A DNA stretch of 38,255 nt from Caldifarciminota bacterium (lineage in GTDB: Bacteria > SDB-A). How positions within the stretch are numbered: position 1 is the stretch's first letter; each line of letters starts with the position of its first letter. Below the pieces are notes generated by a model, which worked only from the letters and a program-made list of their open reading frames with translations, made no database searches and was not told the origin of the DNA. The DNA lies in contig JAFGIG010000054.1 in the NCBI GenBank assembly GCA_016929715.1, forward strand, positions 1-38,255, given 5' to 3'. This document shows, in pieces, positions 25,157 to 31,439 of the stretch. Position numbers and translations under genes: made by a program.

Positions 25157-26437
25157 TTACTGACTCACTCCGCCTTTCGATTTCAGCAATTTCTGTATCT
25201 CAGTGTGGCCGGAAAGTTCGGCATAGTAAAGAGGAGTGTGCTGTTCGTCGTTTTTAGCATTTACGCTGGCTCCTGCTGAAATCAGCTCTTCGACTATCTC
25301 TGTGTATCCGTATTGCGAAGCGTAGTGCAGAGCTGTCCATGATTTAACTGTCCCTTTGTTGACGTTCGCTCCGTTGGCTATAAGCACTTTAACCGTTTCA
25401 AGATACCCCTCTGTGGCGGCTATATGTACAGGAGTAACTCCCGAATCACCTCTGGCTACGCAATTGACATCAGCACCAGACGATATCAAAAGAGAGATTA
25501 TTTCGTTTTCACCGTTATAGGATGCCAAATGCAGCGGTGTCCAGTAACCGACTACAATGTCGTCAATAGATGTCTTTCCTTCGGCGTCGATTTGGGCTCC
25601 TGCTCCCAAAAGAGCTTTAACTATATCCGCGTAACCTTCCCTTGCAGCGTAGTGGAGAGAAGTCCATCCGTTTTCTTTTTCCGCGTTGACGTTTGCACCT
25701 TTTGAAATAAGTTCTTTGACGACAAGAAGATGACCGTAATTAGACGCCATGTGCAAAGGCGTCACGCCGTATAAATCAGAAATATCCACTGAAGCGCCGT
25801 TTCTAAGCAGTTCCTGAACCGCGATAAGATTGCCGTATTCCGAAGCGGCGAAAAGAGACGTCTCTCCGAATTCGTTTCTCGAATTGACGTTTGCTCCTCT
25901 TTCAGTAAAAAGGACTATGAGCTCGTAAAATCCCTCTCTTGAGGCGAGATGGAGCGGCGTGTCACCGGAATCTCCCCATACATGAGAATTCACGTCAGAA
26001 CCCTTGTCGAGGAGCATTTTTGAGATTTCATAACGACCGTTATAAGCCGCGAGATGAAGAGGAATCCAATATCCGGCAGTGTTAGCGTCAATTGAAGTTT
26101 TGCCCCTGAAAGATATATCCGCGCCAGAGTTGATCAAAAGGGTGACTATATCGCTGTAACCTTCCCTTGTCGCGTAGTGAAGAGGAGTCCAACCCCACTC
26201 GTCAGTGGAATTGACATCGGCACCTGCAGCTATCAGTTCTCTGACAATGGACAACTCACCCTGATCGCAAGCCATTCTCAGAGCGTAACTATATCTTTCC
26301 TTACCTTCAGAATATGCGGACGAATCATATAAATCGTCTATCCAAGTCTGCGTTTCCTGACTTATTCTTACACCGCAAGAAAAAACTACTATTGACATGA
26401 CCGGAAGGATAAACTTGAAAGACAATAATCCCTTCAC
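25157..26437 (-). CDS. Ankyrin-repeat lipoprotein
   Basis: The start is GTG 26437, with AAGGAGG six bases upstream; an ATG 54 bases further out has no such site. The 426-residue protein has a leader ending in VVFSC, giving a lipidated Cys21. About eleven ankyrin repeats of roughly 30-37 residues follow, with the TPLHxAAxxGxxxIVxxLLxxGAxVN consensus. Two repeats carry a longer loop with GKTSID and GYW. The repeat order suggests that an older block of five repeats was duplicated (see the finding). Ankyrin repeats bind proteins; in a lipoprotein exposed in the periplasm or outer membrane they would act as an adaptor. The partner is unknown. A TATAAT box is present at 26474-26479 on this strand with a weak -35. 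Confidence 0.88.
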   Translation of the reverse strand: MKGLLSFKFILPVMSIVVFSCGVRISQETQTWIDDLYDSSAYSEGKERYSYALRMACDQGELSIVRELIAAGADVNSTDEWGWTPLHYATREGYSDIVTLLINSGADISFRGKTSIDANTAGYWIPLHLAAYNGRYEISKMLLDKGSDVNSHVWGDSGDTPLHLASREGFYELIVLFTERGANVNSRNEFGETSLFAASEYGNLIAVQELLRNGASVDISDLYGVTPLHMASNYGHLLVVKELISKGANVNAEKENGWTSLHYAAREGYADIVKALLGAGAQIDAEGKTSIDDIVVGYWTPLHLASYNGENEIISLLISSGADVNCVARGDSGVTPVHIAATEGYLETVKVLIANGANVNKGTVKSWTALHYASQYGYTEIVEELISAGASVNAKNDEQHTPLYYAELSGHTEIQKLLKSKGGVSQ

Positions 26438-26473
26438 TGAAGACCTCCTTATAGTTTTAATGTATATTTTTGA

Positions 26474-26502
26474 ATTATACAGCAAATCCAAATAAAAAAT
26501 AA
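26474..26502 (-). promoter_or_regulatory. Candidate promoter of the ankyrin lipoprotein gene
   Basis: On the minus strand a perfect TATAAT (plus 26474-26479) lies 17 bases downstream of TTATTT (26497-26502), a weak -35. It sits upstream of the AAGGAGG site and GTG start and is divergent from the hisC-remnant promoter. Confidence 0.4.
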
Positions 26503-26517
26503 GTGTTTAAGCGCGGA

Positions 26518-26546
26518 TTGTTTTTTTTTATCCGTAGTCTTATAAT
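26518..26546 (+). promoter_or_regulatory. Candidate promoter of the hisC-remnant/ftsK/lolA run
   Basis: TTGTTT (26518-26523) and a perfect TATAAT (26541-26546) are separated by 17 bases, followed by a GGAGG site at 26564-26568 and ATG 26574. The -35 box matches the consensus at three of six positions. Confidence 0.5.
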
Positions 26547-26573
26547 CTTTATCTGAACACAAATGGAGGCTAA

Positions 26574-26897
26574 ATGAAATACCGGGCTAAAAAAGCCTTA
26601 GATAATATTGAATCTTATGTTCCAGGAAAACCGCTGGATGAGGTCGTCCGAAAAATTGGGATAAAAGACGAAATAGTCAAACTCGCATCGAATGAAAATC
26701 CCCTGAAACCGTCTTTGCTCGCTGTTGCCAATATCAATGAAATATTAAACGAACTTTATTATTTCCCTGACAACAACGCCTACTGTCTAAAAGAAAAACT
26801 CACGTCTTTATACAATGTCTCTCACTACTGGATAACTACAGGCACGAGAAAACAGGACCAAAAATTTTTCGATGCCCTTGATGCTTACCATCGATGA
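26574..26897 (+). pseudogene. hisC remnant: histidinol-phosphate aminotransferase with internal deletion
   Basis: The open frame encodes 107 residues against about 350 for a working enzyme. Residues 1-86 match the HisC N-terminus (KLASNENPLKPS, YYFPDNNAYCLKEKL). From about residue 87 the sequence jumps to what looks like the extreme HisC C-terminus: ITTGTRKQDQKFFDALD resembles the usual RITxGTxEENxxFLxAL ending. The PLP lysine and the large domain are therefore absent, so it cannot be an active aminotransferase. The frame is kept and the coding start has GGAGG and a good promoter, so the message and a short peptide may still be made. It overlaps the ftsK ATG by four bases. It could instead be an assembly artefact. 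Confidence 0.75.
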
Positions 26898-29356
26898 ACT
26901 TATTATTGGACATCCTTAAAACGGTCGGTAAAATCGCCGCTTTTTCGGCTATTGGAATTCTCGCTTTCTATTTTATTTACAGGGCATCTAAGTTTATGTT
27001 TTTCAAAGCCGTCGGCCTGCCAAAAAAAATCTGGAAAGACCTCTACGCAATCACTTTTTTTGCTCTTTCACTTTATCTTTTCATTTCTTTTTTTTCAAAA
27101 TCCTTCTTTCCCGATAAAAACATCTCCGGTTTTCTGGGCAATTGGCTTTCATCATGGGGATTTTATTTTTTTGGATGGCAATCTTTCATTTTTCTTGCCG
27201 TTTTGTTCATTTTGTCATGGAAATTATGCGTCAGCACATGGTCGGATAAATACCATAAAAGCGACGCCAAGGTTTATGCTTTGACTGCTTTTCTCCTGTC
27301 TTTCGCTTTCGCTTCAATGTCAATTCTCGGCATGTTCAGAATCCCGGGAAAAAAACCCGTGGACAACTATGCGGAATTTCTCGCATCGGGTGAATTAGGG
27401 AGGTTGATCTCAAAATACGGGACTGAATTTCTCGGTAAAACCGGTTTTACACTGACGGTAGTCATTTTTTTTCTGACAACTTCAGTTCTCGCCACCGGTT
27501 TTGATATAATAACGGTTTTCAGATTCTTAAAAAGAACAGCTAAAAAAATCCTCAGATTTAAGTCAAAAAATACAGCCATAAAGAGGAAAAACTTAGTAAA
27601 AAATCAAAAAGCGCCAAGTTCTTTGAATACCACAAAACCGATTACAATAAAAAAAGTCGAAGAAATGCCCCGAATGAATCCGAAAACTTTATATCCTGAA
27701 GAACTGCCCGAAGAACCGGAATACGACGATTTTATTGATAAAACACAACAGGAGTCTATATTTTCCTTCTTGGAAGAACAAAGTGAAAATGTAGCAGCTC
27801 CAATGGCTTCAGAAAATAAATTATCATCTACTCTTGAAAAAAAACTTCTAGATTTCGGCCTCAGCGGAAAAGTGACCTCAGTCGAAACCGGCCCGATAAT
27901 TACAACCATAGAATATCTCCCGGACCCGGGAATCAAACTATCAAAAATAAGCAGTCTGTCCGACGATATAGCGATGGCGATGCATGCTGAAAAAGTCAGG
28001 ATAGTGGCGCCTATTCCGGGAAAATCAGTTGTGGGTTTCGAGATACCCAACAAGACGAAATCCACAGTATTTTTAAAATCCATCCTCAGGGACGAATCAT
28101 TTCAAAACAGCCCGCATTCTTTGACAGTCGCCCTGGGTGTAACTACTTTTAATCAACCGACCGTAGCTGACCTCTCTCAAATGCCCCATCTTCTCGTCGC
28201 CGGCGCCACCGGAAGCGGAAAAAGCGTATGCATTAATTCGATTATTTGCTCTCTTATAAGCAGGATTTCGCCTAAAAATCTAAGATTCATTTTAATTGAC
28301 CCTAAACGCATCGAGCTTTCGATATACAACGGTATCCCGCATCTTGTGAGACCGGTTATAGTTGAACCAAAACAAGCGCCTTATATTCTCAATTCTCTAA
28401 TAAACTGGATGGATCTTAGATACAAGGATTTCGGAAAGCTTGGCGCCAGAAACATAACAGCTTACAATAAAAAGGTTTCACCTGATGCCGCAAAACCTTA
28501 TATTGTAGCCGTAATAGACGAATTGGCGGATTTGATGCTGACGACCGGCCGTGTCGTCGAAGACAGTCTAATAAGACTCGCGCAGATGTCGAGAGCTGTT
28601 GGTATACACTTGATCCTGGCCACGCAGAGGCCATCTGTAAACGTCATCACTGGACTCATAAAGGCGAACTTTCCGGCGAGGATAGCATTCAAAACTTCCT
28701 CTCAGATAGATTCCAGAACAATTCTTGACGGACACGGAGCGGAAAAACTTCTGGGCAGAGGAGACATGCTCTTTTCATCCCCCGGATTGAACGCAGTCGT
28801 CAGGCTGCACGGAGCATATATCAGCACGGAAGAAGCGAGAAAGATTGTCAAATTCTGGGCTCAGAATCATTTAGAGAAACTCCTCAAGAACAGAATTCAT
28901 GACTGGGCAAAAATATCTTCTTTGATTGTCAGGGAAGATTCCGTTCTCGACGCCATTACGGATCCGGAACAGACACCGGGAGCCGAGGAAATTCTGCAGA
29001 GATTTATCCAATACGCTTCAGATCAGATCGGCATAGAAAAAGATATCATATCCGAATCTCTTTCTTCTCTGAGTTATTACCCTCCGGTAAAAGAGCAGGA
29101 AGAATCGCCGCTTCCGGATTTTATTTCCGATGACGACGAGGACAAAGAAACAGGCACCGACGGATTGGATACGCTATATGAACAGGCTAAGGAATTTGTT
29201 CTGCGAACGAGGGTCGCCTCTGTTTCGGCGATTCAGAGACATTTTAAGGTCGGTTACGCGAGAGCAGGCCGCATTATAGATCAACTGGAGACAAACGGCA
29301 TCGTAGGACCTCATCAAGGTTCTAAATCAAGAGATGTATTCAATAAAAAGGAGTAA
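26894..29356 (+). CDS. ftsK: FtsK/SpoIIIE DNA translocase
   Basis: The protein has 820 residues. The N-terminal part has about five hydrophobic segments (near 12-30, 50-68, 85-110, 128-147, 185-205) that anchor it at the septum. A variable linker (about 215-300) precedes the motor. The alpha/beta motor domains contain the Walker A motif GATGSGKSVCINS near 436 and Walker B VAVIDELADLM near 540, followed by LATQRPSVNVITG. The C-terminal gamma winged-helix domain (about 755-820: VSAIQRHFKVGYARAGRIID, HQGSKSRDV) reads KOPS-type sequences. The protein pumps chromosome DNA toward the dif site. It starts inside the hisC remnant (ATGA overlap). Confidence 0.97.
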   Translation: MNLLLDILKTVGKIAAFSAIGILAFYFIYRASKFMFFKAVGLPKKIWKDLYAITFFALSLYLFISFFSKSFFPDKNISGFLGNWLSSWGFYFFGWQSFIFLAVLFILSWKLCVSTWSDKYHKSDAKVYALTAFLLSFAFASMSILGMFRIPGKKPVDNYAEFLASGELGRLISKYGTEFLGKTGFTLTVVIFFLTTSVLATGFDIITVFRFLKRTAKKILRFKSKNTAIKRKNLVKNQKAPSSLNTTKPITIKKVEEMPRMNPKTLYPEELPEEPEYDDFIDKTQQESIFSFLEEQSENVAAPMASENKLSSTLEKKLLDFGLSGKVTSVETGPIITTIEYLPDPGIKLSKISSLSDDIAMAMHAEKVRIVAPIPGKSVVGFEIPNKTKSTVFLKSILRDESFQNSPHSLTVALGVTTFNQPTVADLSQMPHLLVAGATGSGKSVCINSIICSLISRISPKNLRFILIDPKRIELSIYNGIPHLVRPVIVEPKQAPYILNSLINWMDLRYKDFGKLGARNITAYNKKVSPDAAKPYIVAVIDELADLMLTTGRVVEDSLIRLAQMSRAVGIHLILATQRPSVNVITGLIKANFPARIAFKTSSQIDSRTILDGHGAEKLLGRGDMLFSSPGLNAVVRLHGAYISTEEARKIVKFWAQNHLEKLLKNRIHDWAKISSLIVREDSVLDAITDPEQTPGAEEILQRFIQYASDQIGIEKDIISESLSSLSYYPPVKEQEESPLPDFISDDDEDKETGTDGLDTLYEQAKEFVLRTRVASVSAIQRHFKVGYARAGRIIDQLETNGIVGPHQGSKSRDVFNKKE

Positions 29357-29358
29357 TT

Positions 29359-29919
29359 ATGCTTATAGTTTTTTTTCTGATGGGGCTTTCCCCGGCAACC
29401 GATTCTCTCTTCAACTATTTGGATAGAATAGATTACTTTGAATCCCAATATGAAGAAATCGTATTTGATTCATTGACAGAATCAGAATTTGTCTTCCGGG
29501 GCAGGATTTTTCTCGCAAGACCGTGTTTCTTTCGTATGAATGTGACATACCCTGAAATTCAGACCTTAATTTGCGACGGTGATTTTCTTTTACTCGATAT
29601 ACCCTCAGACGACAACAAACTGTTAGTCCCTCTCGACGATCCTCAGGCGAATATTCCGAGACCCGAGAAGTTTATCTTCGGCAGTCGCGACGAATTCATT
29701 GAAACAGGAATTTCCCGAACTGATTCAATCCTTAAAATATCTCTTTCTCCTTCGCAATCTAACAGTTATTTTAAGAAAGTGGAAATAACTGTTTTAAGAG
29801 ATATGATGACCCTTTTAAGTCTTAAAATCTGGACTGAAGAATACGGTGTGCGTTACATGACTTTTATCCCCGGCACCCAAAATTTTTCGGTTCTAAATGA
29901 TTCTCTGTTCAAGATTTAA
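29359..29919 (+). CDS. lolA: LolA-like outer-membrane lipoprotein carrier
   Basis: The protein has 186 residues, a short hydrophobic leader (about 1-13) and a LolA-type beta-rich core. Characteristic segments are FRGRIFLARPCFFRMNVTYPE (the region after the first strand), LICDGDFLLLDIP, and a C-terminal stretch with KKVEITVLRDMMTLLSLKIW. LolA carries lipoproteins across the periplasm from the inner to the outer membrane. The start ATG follows an AAAAGGAG site inside the last bases of ftsK. The ftsK-lolA order is common, which supports the call. The sequence is diverged, so the assignment rests on pattern and position. Confidence 0.8.
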   Translation: MLIVFFLMGLSPATDSLFNYLDRIDYFESQYEEIVFDSLTESEFVFRGRIFLARPCFFRMNVTYPEIQTLICDGDFLLLDIPSDDNKLLVPLDDPQANIPRPEKFIFGSRDEFIETGISRTDSILKISLSPSQSNSYFKKVEITVLRDMMTLLSLKIWTEEYGVRYMTFIPGTQNFSVLNDSLFKI

Positions 29920-29959
29920 ACCCTGCCCTGGATTTCTTCGTCTAATAAAAGGAAGATAG

Positions 29960-30463
29960 ATGGAGAATGAAATCGATTTTGAAAATATTTACAAAACCCT
30001 ATGGGAAAAAATATACAGAGTCTGCTACAGATTCGTCGGGGAAACAGAAGCATTCGATGCCGCACAGGAGACCTTTTTGAAATTTTATAAATCCAAGGAC
30101 CGTTTTAGAGGTGAAAGTTCTCATTATACGTATATTTACAGAATAGCAGTAAATTTATGCCTTGATAAAATCAAGAAAAAAGTAAAGTATTCCGCCCTTG
30201 AAACACTGGGATCCGATCTGATTTCATATCATCCAAGACAAGAGGATCCACTGATAAAAAAACGAATAGCCAAAGCTTTTATCTCTCTTTCAAAACAGAA
30301 AAAAGCCGTATTGGTCCTGAGAATACTTGAAGGCTTTTCTATCAAAGACACGGCCGAAATCATGCAGTTGTCTGAAGGAGCTGTCAAAACTCACCTTTTT
30401 CTCGCCATCAAAGAAATGGCAAAAAAACTCGAAGGTATTCGAAGTGAGGTCGTCCTTGATTGA
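29960..30463 (+). CDS. ECF-type RNA polymerase sigma factor
   Basis: The protein has 167 residues with no sigma1 or sigma3 regions, typical of the extracytoplasmic-function group. Region 2 (about 12-85) shows CYRFVGETEAFDAAQETFLKF and the YIYRIAVNLCLDK segment, which melts the -10 element. Region 4 (about 105-160) has LSKQKKAVLVLRILEGFS followed by the helix-turn-helix DTAEIMQLSEGAVKTHLF. The next gene encodes a zinc-binding anti-sigma factor that would hold it inactive until an envelope signal arrives. AAAGGAAG lies upstream of ATG 29960. The regulon is not visible from this window. Confidence 0.92.
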   Translation: MENEIDFENIYKTLWEKIYRVCYRFVGETEAFDAAQETFLKFYKSKDRFRGESSHYTYIYRIAVNLCLDKIKKKVKYSALETLGSDLISYHPRQEDPLIKKRIAKAFISLSKQKKAVLVLRILEGFSIKDTAEIMQLSEGAVKTHLFLAIKEMAKKLEGIRSEVVLD

Positions 30464-31013
30464 ATCATGCTCGGAATTCAAAAAAGCTCTCTATAGTTAT
30501 TCATTTAAAGACATGCCTGAAAATGAACGGCAGTCTTTTTTGTCTCATATTGACAAATGCCCTGAATGCAGATCTGAATTTAGAAATATTTCAGAACTCT
30601 TTGCTGACCTCAACAAAATCACTTCTCCTTTACATATCCCTGTCCCTGATAAAAAATCCATTCATGCCGGAAGACGGTTTAATACTCACATTCTATACAG
30701 AGGAATAGCCGCTGCGATTTTATCCATCATTCTATTTTTATCAGTTTATATAAAAAACAACGGCAGAAAAGAAAACCAAGAGATTTCTCCTCATGTTTCT
30801 CTCTTCCTTTACGATATTTCCAAAGTTTCCGAATATGAATTTTACGATAATATAGAATGTGAAATCAGGCTGGAGGATGCAAAAGACCTTTACTATTCGC
30901 AAGAAGACATATACATTCTTCTCGGGACAGTTGAACCCGACGACATCCAAAAGCTCAATCAGAAACTAAAAAGCAACTTATTGCTCAGGACGGCAATAGG
31001 AGGTGTTTTATGA
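30456..31013 (+). CDS. Zinc-finger (ZAS) anti-sigma factor
   Basis: The protein has 185 residues starting at TTG 30456, which has GAGGT five bases before it and overlaps the sigma factor stop; GTG 30444 is an alternative. The N-terminal part carries HIDKCPEC, the HxxxCxxC zinc motif of ZAS anti-sigma domains, in a helical region that would clasp the sigma factor. A single hydrophobic segment (about 90-108, AAAILSIILFLSVY) would span the inner membrane. The C-terminal half is periplasmic and beta/alpha-like, without a known sensor fold. It is coupled to the Spy/CpxP-like gene by an ATGA overlap. Confidence 0.87.
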   Translation: MIESCSEFKKALYSYSFKDMPENERQSFLSHIDKCPECRSEFRNISELFADLNKITSPLHIPVPDKKSIHAGRRFNTHILYRGIAAAILSIILFLSVYIKNNGRKENQEISPHVSLFLYDISKVSEYEFYDNIECEIRLEDAKDLYYSQEDIYILLGTVEPDDIQKLNQKLKSNLLLRTAIGGVL

Positions 31014-31438
31014 AGTTGTTTATCGTTATTATACTGTTTTCAGCGACTCCGATCCTGTCACAGAGAGAAGACAGGATGAGAGATCTCGAAGCTATCAGAC
31101 TTTGGGAAATGGCGCAATACATGGAATTGACAGAAGATCAAATTGCATCAGCAATCAGAATCCACAGAGAATATTCCGAATTGACATCACTTATGCACTC
31201 GAGAAGAGCCCAGATAATTGATGAACTCAAGACAGAGTTATCCGCAAATGTAAGAGAGGAAAAATTAAACGCTTTGGTTGAAGAGATAGCAGATATCGAC
31301 AGAAATTTTCATTCCATCAAAGAAGAAGAAAGAGAAAAAATGTTCGAAACTCTCACGCCTGCTCAAAGAGCTAAATTTTATATCTTTCAGATAGAATTCG
31401 CAAAACGGATCAGAGAAAATTTAAGGGGTCCGAGATAA
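31010..31438 (+). CDS. Spy/CpxP-like periplasmic helical protein
   Basis: The protein has 142 residues. A signal peptide (about 1-18, ending PILSQ) is followed by a helical, highly charged domain. Two LT-containing turns (YMELTEDQIASAIRIH near 32-47, and FETLTPAQRAKFYIFQ near 110-125) correspond to the LTxxQ motifs of the Spy/CpxP/ZraP group. Such proteins are periplasmic chaperones or metal-binding feedback sensors in envelope stress circuits. Its place directly after an ECF sigma and anti-sigma pair suggests that it is part of, or a readout of, the same stress response. It ends 1 bp before the convergent greA stop. Confidence 0.8.
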   Translation: MKLFIVIILFSATPILSQREDRMRDLEAIRLWEMAQYMELTEDQIASAIRIHREYSELTSLMHSRRAQIIDELKTELSANVREEKLNALVEEIADIDRNFHSIKEEEREKMFETLTPAQRAKFYIFQIEFAKRIRENLRGPR

Positions 31439-31439
31439 A

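Noticed and set aside
26574-26897. A functional short protein unrelated to HisC
   Set aside because: Both ends match HisC motifs in order, and the size is far below any active aminotransferase; a deletion is the simpler reading.
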